Both the position numbers and the translations under genes were made by a program. Source: Phycisphaerae bacterium (GTDB lineage: Bacteria; Planctomycetota; Phycisphaerae; UBA1845). From it: DNA of 50,947 nt. Under the pieces are notes generated by a model that saw nothing but the letters and a program-made list of their open reading frames with translations, was not told where the DNA came from and searched no databases. Positions 43,222-50,947 of the stretch are shown here, piece after piece (the first letter of the stretch is position 1; every line of letters starts with the position of its first letter). The stretch spans positions 1-50,947 of the forward strand of contig JAJDEA010000074.1 of NCBI GenBank assembly GCA_029260035.1. Direction: 5' to 3'.

Positions 43222-44274
43222 GTGATTTTCGATTCACTACTCGGCATGTTCAGTGTCGACATGGGGATCGACCTGGGCACCTGCAACACACTGGTTTGTG
43301 TGAAGGGTGAAGGGGTTGTGCTTAACGAGCCGTCGGTTGTGGCTGTTCGTCGTGGCACCAATCAGGTTCTCCGTGACGGCAATGCGGTCGGACTGGTCGC
43401 AAAGGAAATGCTTGGGAAAACGCCCGGCTCAATCAGCGCGATACGCCCCTTGAAAGACGGAGTTATCGCGGACTTCGATATTACTGAAGCGATGCTCGGC
43501 TATTTCATCCGAAAGGTTCATGGACGTAGCCGATTCATAAAACCCCGTGTCGTCATAGCGGTCCCCTCTGGAATCACAGCCGTTGAAAAGCGAGCCGTAT
43601 ACAACTCTGCTGAACGTGCAGGCGCTCGTCGCGTGTACCTGGTAGAAGAACCTATGGCTGCGGGTATTGGCGCTGGTCTGCCCATTGCCGAACCAACCGC
43701 GTCGATGGTTGTGGATATCGGCGGCGGCACGACCGAAGTCGCCATCATGGCTCTCGCTGACATTGCTGTGTGCAATAGCATTCGGGTCGCAGGCGACGAA
43801 ATGGACGCGGCCATCATTTCATACATGCGGCGAAAATACGACTTGATGGTCGGTCTACAAACCGCTGAGGCAATCAAAATTGAGATCGGAACGATCGCGG
43901 ACGGTGACGGCGAGGTAACGAAGGAAGTTCGCGGCCGAGATGTCGTGGGCGGGTTGCCACGAAAGTGTACGGTAACAAGCACCGAGATTCGAGAAGCTCT
44001 CCATGAGCCTGTCAGTCAAATCGTCGATTGCGTCACGCGTACGCTTGAGGATACCGAGCCGGAACTAGCGGCCGATCTCGTCGAAAACGGCATCCACCTT
44101 GCGGGTGGCGGCGCATTGTTGCGCGGACTTGACAACATAGTCATTGAAGCAACTGGGCTTGATGTAACCGTCGTAGACGATCCGCTTAGCTGTGTCGCAC
44201 GAGGAACGAGTGTATACCTCGAAAACCTGACGATGTGGAAGGACACGATGGAATCGGACGCAGACGACTATTGA
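43222..44274 (+). CDS. mreB: Rod shape-determining protein MreB
   Basis: 350 residues, GTG start at 43222 with AAAGGA upstream. Bacterial actin that directs sidewall synthesis. The ATP-binding motifs are intact: DLGTCNT (17-23, usually DLGTANT), DIGGGTTEVA (165-174) and LAGGGALL (293-300), with VEEPMAAGIGAGLPI between. Length is normal for the family. The N-terminal MIFDSLLGMF is amphipathic, as in MreB that binds membrane directly. Presence of MreB is informative because many planctomycetes of the Pirellulales lack it. mreC follows after about 250 bp. Confidence 0.96.
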   Translation: MIFDSLLGMFSVDMGIDLGTCNTLVCVKGEGVVLNEPSVVAVRRGTNQVLRDGNAVGLVAKEMLGKTPGSISAIRPLKDGVIADFDITEAMLGYFIRKVHGRSRFIKPRVVIAVPSGITAVEKRAVYNSAERAGARRVYLVEEPMAAGIGAGLPIAEPTASMVVDIGGGTTEVAIMALADIAVCNSIRVAGDEMDAAIISYMRRKYDLMVGLQTAEAIKIEIGTIADGDGEVTKEVRGRDVVGGLPRKCTVTSTEIREALHEPVSQIVDCVTRTLEDTEPELAADLVENGIHLAGGGALLRGLDNIVIEATGLDVTVVDDPLSCVARGTSVYLENLTMWKDTMESDADDY

Positions 44275-44526
44275 GTTGCCCTTTTCGTCGATCAGCCAAC
44301 AATTCACACCCTGTCTCTAACTTTTTCAATCTTCTGTTTTCGTCTTCGCCTCAAATAGTATGCAGGGTATAATTCCTGAGTGCGGTGGGTGACGAAGCCG
44401 GTTTCGTTCCCTCGTCTTATTGCTACGAGCGATCGAATGCAGCGGCGATGCGCGAATATCGATGGGCACATCGTGACGCTACAGTCGAAGAGACTTTGCT
44501 CCAGGCCTTTGGGCGGCCATTGAGAT

Positions 44527-45489
44527 ATGCCAGCGACAAGAGCTTCAGGTTCAACCCGAAAACTGGTTTTGGTTTCGTTAGTCGCCATCGCGATATGCCT
44601 GGTGCTGATGCCCACGCGGTGGACTAGCAACCTCATGGGGTTAGTCCAGGTCATTATTCCGTTCCAAACGGCTGTTCAGGTCGGCCTCGATTCGCTGGAC
44701 TCGTCCCTCCCGCCAGCGTCTGAACTGCTTACGCCTGAGAATTACGATCGACTTCACCGTCAAAAAGAATCGCTCGAACACCGGGCTGCGACCTACGCTC
44801 TGCGGATTTCCGAACTCGAGGACGAGCTAAAGATTCTGTCGGCTACTCGACTTTGGGATGTCGATGGACAGCGCATCGGCACGGAAGGGAAGTTGATTCC
44901 CGCGCGAGTTTTAACCAAGGATATGATAGCCTGGCGCGATTCGCGTCTTATCAACGCGGGAAGCTTGCAGGGGATTTTGCCCGGTGCAGCCGTCGCATCA
45001 AGATGGTTTCACATCGACCGGGGACAGTCGGAAGGGCTTGTTGACGGCATGGCGATACTCCTTGGGGAGGTTCTCGTCGGCATCGTTGAAACGGCCAGTA
45101 CGCACACGGCACGGGCGAAACTATTGAGCGACATCAGCGTCGAGACGAAGGTGCGCATCGGGCGGTTTGAAGGTGAAGGCTTTTTCGCAATCGAACAGTT
45201 TTTTTGGATGATCGGTCGTGGGCAAGGCGTCATGGAAATCCCCGACGTAGATAGACGACTTGTAGATGGCGGAACAATCAGCGAAGGTGACATAGTTTTG
45301 GCAGACAGCATCGCCATCGGACTCCCCGCACCAATGACCGTCGGTCGAATCGAGAGCATTCAACCTGATCGCAAAAACCCGCTGTTAAGCATACTCACGG
45401 TGCGCGGCGCAATCGACATGGCGTCTCTTCGGCAGGTTTACGTTTTCGTCCCAGACAACGCCTTCAACGAAGGCTCGGCGGGTTCCTAG
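44527..45489 (+). CDS. mreC: Rod shape-determining protein MreC
   Basis: 320 residues, ATG at 44527. One N-terminal membrane helix (about 12-29), then a coiled coil (about 72-105) and the two-lobed beta region (from about 122) with DRGQSEGLVDGMAILL, VGIVETASTHTARAKLL and DIVLADSIAIGLPAPMTVGRIESI. This is the periplasmic scaffold linking MreB to cell-wall enzymes. It follows mreB, and the next gene is a glycosyltransferase. mreD, which normally comes next, is not here. The 250-bp gap before it contains a frame overlapping its start, which I do not call. Confidence 0.92.
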   Translation: MPATRASGSTRKLVLVSLVAIAICLVLMPTRWTSNLMGLVQVIIPFQTAVQVGLDSLDSSLPPASELLTPENYDRLHRQKESLEHRAATYALRISELEDELKILSATRLWDVDGQRIGTEGKLIPARVLTKDMIAWRDSRLINAGSLQGILPGAAVASRWFHIDRGQSEGLVDGMAILLGEVLVGIVETASTHTARAKLLSDISVETKVRIGRFEGEGFFAIEQFFWMIGRGQGVMEIPDVDRRLVDGGTISEGDIVLADSIAIGLPAPMTVGRIESIQPDRKNPLLSILTVRGAIDMASLRQVYVFVPDNAFNEGSAGS

Positions 45490-45522
45490 AGTTTGTTCTA
45501 TTCTGGTATCGATGGCTCTTTG

Positions 45523-47217
45523 ATGTCCCTACCCGTGCAAGATCGTTCCCATCGAAACGCGTGCTTTGCGATCTTAATCATAACAATTCTCGGCGCGGGT
45601 TTGCGGTTTCAAGGGCTGGGGACGCGCGATTTTTGGTTCGACGAAAGCTGCACATTTGTTTATGTGTCCAATTTATTCGATTGGCAGGCGGACTCGAACC
45701 TCCTTGTCGAGAGTACAAACCTCCCCTATTACGCCCTATTGCGCGGGTGGGTGAACGTATTCGGTGAGTCGGAGGCGTCTTTTCGCTCTTTTTCCGCCGT
45801 CGCGTCAACTCTCACGATTCCGTTGCTGGGCTGGTTAGGCTGGCAGCTTGGCGGCATCGCGTGCGGCATGATCTGCTCTGCACTATGCGCGACACACCCG
45901 CTTCACATTCATTACGCTCACGAAGCACGCGCGTACGCGCTTTGGGTTTTTCTGTTGACTGCCGTTTTGTGCCTGCTCATTCAGGCTGTTCGACGAGATC
46001 GTTGGAGATGGTGGGCAGCACTTGGATTCGCGCTGTGGACGTGCCTCCATTTGCACTACTTCACCGCGTACTTCGTCCCGGCCTGCGCTATCACAATCCT
46101 ACTTGCCAACAACAGGCGACAGGCGTGGAGACGATGGATTGTCACTGTTGCAGCCGTTAGCCTGGCATTCATACCCTATTTGCTTTGGGCTGTTCTTCCT
46201 GCAGCTCGAGGTGGAGGCGGGACCTGGATTTCGCAATCGTGGAGCCCGTACACTGTGATTCTGGAATCGCTCTGGGCCTTTCTTCCAGCAGGAGGCTACC
46301 CCGCCCATCTCAGAGGCTTGTCGCTGTTGTCGCCTGACACGGTCCCATTTTCGCCTGATTGGCTTGCCCGAACGGTAAGTTATCTGCCTCTTCTTATTGT
46401 CATAAGCATGGCGACATTGCTGATGCTCCGAAGATCGGCGCAAGGGCCTGCTACAGCGGAACAGCCCAACAGCCAGCAGGCCTTAAGGCCACTATTCCTT
46501 CTTGCATTACTCCCTCTTGCGCTCGCGTTATTCTATTCAATACTCATTCGACCGAATTACCTACCCGGACGATACGACCTCGTTTCCTGGCCTGCTTTCG
46601 TCGTCTGGCTTGGCTTGTTGATAACTGCATTTGCTCGAACAATGGCCACCAAGCGAACGAATCAATCTGCAACCCCGCCCCACTCACATCATGGAAGAGA
46701 AAACATGATCGTGGCTATTTTGTGCCTTATATTTGTCATGTGTAGTGCCGTGCCGATCCTCCGCATGGCAAACCTGAATCCCCCGACTTCGTTTCATCAT
46801 GTGCGTGCAAATCAACTCGCGGAGTTGGCGCAGCCAAATGATTTGGTAATCACATTCTCCTACGACCGCGACTACTTGCAATACTACTTACACCGTGCTG
46901 GCTTTGAAGCCGAGATGGTTGCTTACCCCTCTTGGTTAAGCAAGCAAGTCGGGTGGGTGGATACCAAAGCGGATCTTGCTCCCGCGCGAGAGGGGTCGCT
47001 GATCGAAGACACCCGAAACCTCGTAAGCGGAGTCCAAGAAGAAATAGAGAAAGGCTCCGACGCATGGGTATTGTTAGATTCGATCGATCCTCAAGGAACC
47101 ACCGGGCGAGGACTCGTCAACCGGACGCTTTTTGACGGCCTGCAGCGTGCTGGTTTACGTTGGACTCTCGTCGATGAGCCTTTGATGATCCTAAAAATCG
47201 CGACGGAAACAGAATAA
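45523..47217 (+). CDS. GT39-type membrane glycosyltransferase
   Basis: 564 residues from ATG at 45523; TTG at 45493 is an alternative. It has about a dozen membrane segments and begins with the signature first loop FWFDESCTF (Asp40-Glu41), typical of the GT39/ArnT/PMT-like family that transfers sugars from polyprenyl-phosphate donors on the outer face of the membrane. HYAHEARAYAL further on is also typical. A C-terminal domain of about 120 residues, outside the membrane, ends the protein. It stands where mreD would be expected, 33 bp after mreC, so it may be co-transcribed with the shape genes. Acceptor and sugar cannot be inferred. Confidence 0.83.
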   Translation: MSLPVQDRSHRNACFAILIITILGAGLRFQGLGTRDFWFDESCTFVYVSNLFDWQADSNLLVESTNLPYYALLRGWVNVFGESEASFRSFSAVASTLTIPLLGWLGWQLGGIACGMICSALCATHPLHIHYAHEARAYALWVFLLTAVLCLLIQAVRRDRWRWWAALGFALWTCLHLHYFTAYFVPACAITILLANNRRQAWRRWIVTVAAVSLAFIPYLLWAVLPAARGGGGTWISQSWSPYTVILESLWAFLPAGGYPAHLRGLSLLSPDTVPFSPDWLARTVSYLPLLIVISMATLLMLRRSAQGPATAEQPNSQQALRPLFLLALLPLALALFYSILIRPNYLPGRYDLVSWPAFVVWLGLLITAFARTMATKRTNQSATPPHSHHGRENMIVAILCLIFVMCSAVPILRMANLNPPTSFHHVRANQLAELAQPNDLVITFSYDRDYLQYYLHRAGFEAEMVAYPSWLSKQVGWVDTKADLAPAREGSLIEDTRNLVSGVQEEIEKGSDAWVLLDSIDPQGTTGRGLVNRTLFDGLQRAGLRWTLVDEPLMILKIATETE

Positions 47218-47227
47218 GTGGAATAAG

Positions 47228-47257
47228 TTGACCGCGAATACCAACAAATGCTATGAT
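47228..47257 (+). promoter_or_regulatory. Sigma70-type promoter of hflX
   Basis: TTGACC (47228-47233) and TATGAT (47252-47257) with an 18-bp spacer. Predicted start near 47264, which argues for translation of hflX from one of the inner ATG codons. Confidence 0.55.
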
Positions 47258-47330
47258 CGAGTGACGAAGATTCATGCGATATTCCATCCGATCCCATACT
47301 CCCGATTCCATGCACAATCGCCAAGGCTTG

Positions 47331-48722
47331 ATGCACTCCAAGCAGGAGAGCCGAAGTCGTAACGACACAGATCAGCCTGAGCTGGCTGTTTTGGTAAGTG
47401 TCATCCTGCCGCAGAGCAAGGCGGACCTGCGAGACCCGCTGGGCGAACTCACGGCCTTGGCAGAATCCGCGAATACAGAAATCGTGGACAAGATGACGCA
47501 GAAGCGAATGAAGATTGGCACCGCCTACGCGCTGGGTAAGGGCAAACTCAGAGAATTGGCGGAGCGAGTAGAAGCCAACAACGCCAGCGTGGTTATATTC
47601 GACAACGATTTAACTCCCAGGCAAATCCGCGGCCTCGAAAAAGAACTCCAGATCAAAGTCATTGATCGAACCGAACTCATCCTTGATATTTTCGCTTCAC
47701 GTGCAAGCAGCCATGAAGCGCAATTGCAGGTGGAACTCGCACAACTGCAATACACTGCGCCACGCATTCGGGGCATGTGGACTCATCTCGAGCGAGTCGC
47801 CGGCGCGGGTGGCGCTACGGCAGCCGGTGCAGTCGGGGGCGTTGGTACGCGAGGGCCCGGCGAAAGACAGATCGAAATTGACCGACGACTTGTGCAGAAG
47901 CGAATCAGTCACCTCAAGGGACAGATCGCAGAGATCGATCGACGCAAACAACGCGAAGCTCGGTCTAGAACTGACCAGTTTACGGTGTCGCTCGTGGGAT
48001 ACACGAACTCTGGTAAAACGACGCTGTTAAATCGGCTGACCGGCACCGAATGCTACGCAGCAGACCGCCTGTTCGCCACGTTGGATACAAAAACCTGTCG
48101 ATGGGATTTGGGAGAAGGACGGGGCGTTCTTCTGAGCGACACAGTTGGATTCATTCGTGATCTGCCGCATCACCTTGTGGCGTCCTTTCGGGCTACGTTA
48201 GAAGAAACGATTCACGCCGATCTACTATTGCATGTTGTTGACATTTCTTCGCCATCGGCATACCAGCAAATGGAGGCGGTCGATTCGGTATTGCAAGACC
48301 TGGGGTGCGCCGACCTACCTCAATTGACTTTGCTAAATAAGATCGACGCCATAAATGACACATCAATGGCAGAGTTTCTTGCCCAGCACCGGTCGGATTC
48401 GTTGGAAATTTCCGCGCTGACTGGCCAAGGACTCGACAATCTGTCTGAGGCGATTCTCCAAAGGATGCTCGGCGCAACGGCTCAGGCAACCATTCGGCTC
48501 GACCAATCCGAAGGCAAACTTCTCGCGGAGATCGCTCACCACGCCAACGTTTCCGACAGACGATATATGGGCAACGATGTAGAGTTGGATTTGAGCATGA
48601 ATCAAACACAGTTTCTGCAACTTTGCGCGCGTTTTGGATCGATCAACATAGTACGAACGGATGAACAAACCCGCCTTGCTTTGGAATTCCAGGAAGACAA
48701 TCTGCCGCACACCGAAACATAG
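47331..48722 (+). CDS. hflX: GTPase HflX
   Basis: 463 residues from ATG at 47331. Upstream in-frame ATG codons exist at 47274 and 47310, but the promoter at 47228-47257 leaves almost no leader for the first. HflX is a ribosome-associated GTPase that rescues or splits stalled ribosomes. The N-terminal HflX domain is clear (GTAYALGKGKLREL, FDNDLTPRQIRGLEKEL, RTELILDIFASRA), with the linker GAGGATAAGAVGGVGTRGPG. The G domain follows, with G1 GYTNSGKTT near 223-231, G3 DTVGFIRDLP near 270 and G4 NKID near 336. All nucleotide-binding motifs are intact. Confidence 0.95.
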   Translation: MHSKQESRSRNDTDQPELAVLVSVILPQSKADLRDPLGELTALAESANTEIVDKMTQKRMKIGTAYALGKGKLRELAERVEANNASVVIFDNDLTPRQIRGLEKELQIKVIDRTELILDIFASRASSHEAQLQVELAQLQYTAPRIRGMWTHLERVAGAGGATAAGAVGGVGTRGPGERQIEIDRRLVQKRISHLKGQIAEIDRRKQREARSRTDQFTVSLVGYTNSGKTTLLNRLTGTECYAADRLFATLDTKTCRWDLGEGRGVLLSDTVGFIRDLPHHLVASFRATLEETIHADLLLHVVDISSPSAYQQMEAVDSVLQDLGCADLPQLTLLNKIDAINDTSMAEFLAQHRSDSLEISALTGQGLDNLSEAILQRMLGATAQATIRLDQSEGKLLAEIAHHANVSDRRYMGNDVELDLSMNQTQFLQLCARFGSINIVRTDEQTRLALEFQEDNLPHTET

Positions 48723-48799
48723 AACGAATCAAGAAACACGATCCGGCAAAGGTGAAGTTGCATCCAAACCCCATTCTAATGAAATGAGATTTGTTACCG

Positions 48800-50236
48800 A
48801 TGTATTTCAGCTCGGCCTATAGACCTAGAAGCCGCTTCAGCCAGGGCAGAATCCTCTTGCTCTGTTCGGCATTGTTTTTCTTGCAGCCGATGATGCAATG
48901 CCTTCTGCATGCAGAAGAAAACCAACCAACCGTTCGCGTCGAATTAGCTTTGAGCACTGGTGGGCAAGTCGAAGGATTGGTCGCCGCTCACGATGAGTCG
49001 GTAATCATTGTTGTCCAGAATAAAACGGCGTACGCAATCGCGTGGAATGAGATTGAGACAAGTCACGCATTTATCGCAAAGCGTGCGCTTCTGGCATTAG
49101 CACGGGACGGAGAAAAGAACTTCACCGCCGAGGATCACTATGAGCTGGGTTTATTCGCGCTGTCTCGAAGCCGAGGCCCCACTGCTGCCGCACAGTTCAA
49201 ACTGGCAGTCAAAATCGACTCGACGTTCGAGAAATGCACGAAAGAGGCTATGGACGAGTATAGGAATGTGCGGCGGGCTGGCGCACAAACAACCTCTCCT
49301 CCCTTAATCAAGAAAGCTTTGGAGTTGCCTGCCCAAACGCGCAGCGAGCACAACGAGAATCAATCTTCGGATTCGATGGACAACGAAACGGCACCGAAGG
49401 AAAGCCCTGTCTCTGATGCAAACAGCCAAATGCTTTTGGTCAATATGACCTTTGGGCGTGAGGTTCAGAAGAAGATGGGCCGGGACGTCGTACTCATGGA
49501 AACCGATCACTTTCTGATATGGACGGACTGGACGTCCAACACACGCAGCCTGCTTCCGAAACTTTGTGAAGAAATGTACGCGGCGCTGAGCGCAGAGTTT
49601 GACCATAAGCCCGACAAGTCGGTGTTCATGGCGAAGTGCCCGGTATTCTGTTGGAAGTCAAAGGCACAGTTTCAAAAATTCGCTCAGCTTTTTGATGGCT
49701 ATAGTGGCAAAGACGCGGTGGGTTACACGCGTTCCATTGAGCGTCACGGCTATGTCCACGTTGCACTGGTTCGACATGGAAGTGATCCGCGAGACTACGA
49801 TCGCTTCGCCACAACGCTCGTCCATGAAGGTACGCACGCCTTCCTGCACCGCTATCATTCGCCGCGTTTGATTCCACACTGGGTAAACGAGGGTTACGCC
49901 GACCTGATGGCCGAGCGCGTTCTTGGCGATCGATGCTTTGCCGGCGAAAAAGCAAAGTTGCTCGCTCAACAGTATGTCGCTCATGATTGGCCGATTGGCG
50001 ATTTGCTGGCCAAAGCTGGACCTATTTCCGTGCAACAGTATCCGCTGGCCCACAGCATTATCGCCTTTCTGGAAACGCGGAATCCGCAGCAACTCAAGGC
50101 ATTTGTTCGAGGCCTCAAAGACGGGCAGTCCATCGAAGAAGCACTCGATAAGAACTTTGACGGCTTAACCACCCAATCGCTCGAAAAGCAATGGCGGGCA
50201 GCCATTCATGAAACGCTGAAAGCGCCTGCTCCTTAG
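48800..50236 (+). CDS. Secreted gluzincin-type metalloprotease (DUF1570-like)
   Basis: 478 residues from ATG at 48800, with a signal peptide (about 15-38, ending near LLHAEE). A small beta domain comes first (VRVELALSTGGQVEGLV), then a helical region and a low-complexity polar linker (about 180-220). The protease domain has HEGTHAFLHRY (zinc His342 and His346, Glu343) followed by WVNEGYADLMAE, whose Glu is the third ligand, the gluzincin (peptidase MA) pattern. The lipid or peptide target is unknown. It starts 77 bp after hflX, probably as a separate gene. Confidence 0.78.
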   Translation: MYFSSAYRPRSRFSQGRILLLCSALFFLQPMMQCLLHAEENQPTVRVELALSTGGQVEGLVAAHDESVIIVVQNKTAYAIAWNEIETSHAFIAKRALLALARDGEKNFTAEDHYELGLFALSRSRGPTAAAQFKLAVKIDSTFEKCTKEAMDEYRNVRRAGAQTTSPPLIKKALELPAQTRSEHNENQSSDSMDNETAPKESPVSDANSQMLLVNMTFGREVQKKMGRDVVLMETDHFLIWTDWTSNTRSLLPKLCEEMYAALSAEFDHKPDKSVFMAKCPVFCWKSKAQFQKFAQLFDGYSGKDAVGYTRSIERHGYVHVALVRHGSDPRDYDRFATTLVHEGTHAFLHRYHSPRLIPHWVNEGYADLMAERVLGDRCFAGEKAKLLAQQYVAHDWPIGDLLAKAGPISVQQYPLAHSIIAFLETRNPQQLKAFVRGLKDGQSIEEALDKNFDGLTTQSLEKQWRAAIHETLKAPAP

Positions 50237-50446
50237 ATTGAGTTTCACGCTTTAGCGATCTTTTCCAGCAATTGTTTTGAATAAAGACTCCGGGAAAACC
50301 GACTTTGAGACCGCTACTCAAAGAAGAGTCAAGCACCTTCGATTCGGGCCTAGACTTCTGCAGGCCAAGCGCTCTGCGCGTGCTGAATTCTGCGAGAATG
50401 GAGACCGGACGGCAAAAGCTGGCACCTGGCGGAACGAGATAGAATA

Positions 50447-50947
50447 ATGTTTAGGATGAAAATCCTCATGTCTATGTTGCGGCTCGGATTCCTGCGCTGG
50501 ACTTTGCTGGCTTTCTGCTTTGGCGGTTTGGCAGCAATCGTGTCAGTTTGGTTGATCCTTGCCTTTCCTCAGAATGCATCGAAATTCTCTGGTCGCGCTC
50601 CGAAAGCCTACCTTGTCCAGATGCCTGGCCATGGTAGTTACTTGCGTATTGGTGTCGGCAAAGAGCAAGGCATTTATCACGGCGGTGGAGGCAGAGCCCT
50701 CTTCTTCTACGAACGCGATTTCAAAATAAGATTTACAAGGACCGGATATGGCCTGTCGTGGAAATCCAGAACAGACGTACCGTCTAAGTTTAAGAAGAGG
50801 AGGTTTCGGTTCGGCGGGTTCAAGGCTGATCAGAGAGTCCGGAAGGGCCGCCACCACCCCATATTCCTAACCTATTTGCATCGCTCTGTTGACCTTCCGT
50901 TGTGGTTTCCGATTGTGCTTTTGACTGTCTACCCGGCATATGTAATA
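50447..50947 (+). CDS. Membrane protein, 3' end beyond window
   Basis: 167 codons from ATG at 50447, open to the right edge. One hydrophobic segment (about 18-40) is followed by about 100 residues of basic, beta-rich sequence, then LPLWFPIVLLTVYPAYVI, a second membrane segment. This pattern is common in planctomycete membrane proteins whose C-terminus often carries a CGYDLTG-type zinc ribbon. That part, if present, would lie outside the window. The function is unknown. Confidence 0.6.
   Translation, partial: MFRMKILMSMLRLGFLRWTLLAFCFGGLAAIVSVWLILAFPQNASKFSGRAPKAYLVQMPGHGSYLRIGVGKEQGIYHGGGGRALFFYERDFKIRFTRTGYGLSWKSRTDVPSKFKKRRFRFGGFKADQRVRKGRHHPIFLTYLHRSVDLPLWFPIVLLTVYPAYVI

Noticed and set aside
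44385..44627. Plus-strand frame of 80 codons overlapping the mreC start
   Set aside because: It overlaps mreC in another frame by 100 bases and has no family resemblance.
1..50947. tRNA genes, insertion sequences, integrases and phage genes
   Set aside because: I looked for TPsiC-arm-like motifs, transposase motifs and terminal inverted repeats by eye on both strands and found none that held up. A covariance or profile search would be decisive.

Overview
The window looks like chromosomal DNA of a planctomycete, probably from the Phycisphaerae or a related uncultured lineage. This is inferred from content, not from a marker gene. The signs are an ECF-type sigma factor with a Cys/His C-terminal extension next to a Hanks-type kinase and an FHA protein, very large secreted proteins built of Cys-rich, GEVED, calcium-binding and FG-GAP modules, an exosortase H/IPTL-CTERM sorting pair, an MJ0042-type zinc-finger membrane protein, and an intact mreB/mreC pair. 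I found no tRNA, rRNA, CRISPR array, insertion sequence or phage gene.

Layout. 1-0.9 kb: 5' end of an RND-efflux outer-membrane lipoprotein and a Cys/His-rich exported peptide (minus). 1.1-2.4 kb: exosortase H and its overlapping membrane partner. 2.5-4.0 kb: two overlapping PilZ (c-di-GMP) genes. 4.0-7.4 kb: a flippase-like membrane protein, a zinc-finger membrane protein and mqnD (futalosine menaquinone pathway). 7.9-10.0 kb (plus): a CAP-domain lipoprotein, a P-loop/deoxyribosyltransferase-like fusion and a small unknown protein. 10.1-15.1 kb (minus): an FHA, Ser/Thr kinase, sigma factor operon. 15.2-16.2 kb: two small unknown proteins. 16.5-21.1 kb: a 1517-residue surface protein ending in an IPTL-CTERM signal. 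21.7-26.7 kb (plus): mfd, a translationally coupled PpiC lipoprotein and a small membrane protein. 26.7-28.7 kb: a P1B metal ATPase. 29.0-32.9 kb: a seven-repeat FG-GAP lipoprotein. 33.7-38.8 kb (plus): a DUF4190-like protein and a 1357-residue secreted protein. 38.9-41.5 kb (minus): a divergent FolD and an M48 membrane protease. 41.9-50.9 kb (plus): a cell-shape cluster (an MreC-like coiled-coil protein, a 52-residue membrane protein, MreB, MreC), a GT39-type glycosyltransferase, HflX, a gluzincin protease and the start of a membrane protein.

How the genes fit together. Much of the window concerns the cell envelope. Exosortase H and its partner would process and anchor the IPTL-tailed giant protein about 14 kb away. 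The FG-GAP and 1357-residue proteins are further surface or secreted proteins, and each is preceded by a sigma70-like promoter and a long leader holding a terminator-like hairpin. The FHA-kinase-sigma operon looks like a phospho-signalling route to transcription. MreB/MreC with two unfamiliar membrane proteins form a shape-determining module that lacks mreD next door.

The observations I rate highest are a FolD homologue in which all three catalytic positions and the NADP-phosphate arginine are changed, the MreC-like protein and 52-residue membrane protein upstream of mreB, the promoter-leader-terminator unit at 34427-34664, the exosortase H/IPTL pair, and the P-loop/deoxyribosyltransferase-like fusion.
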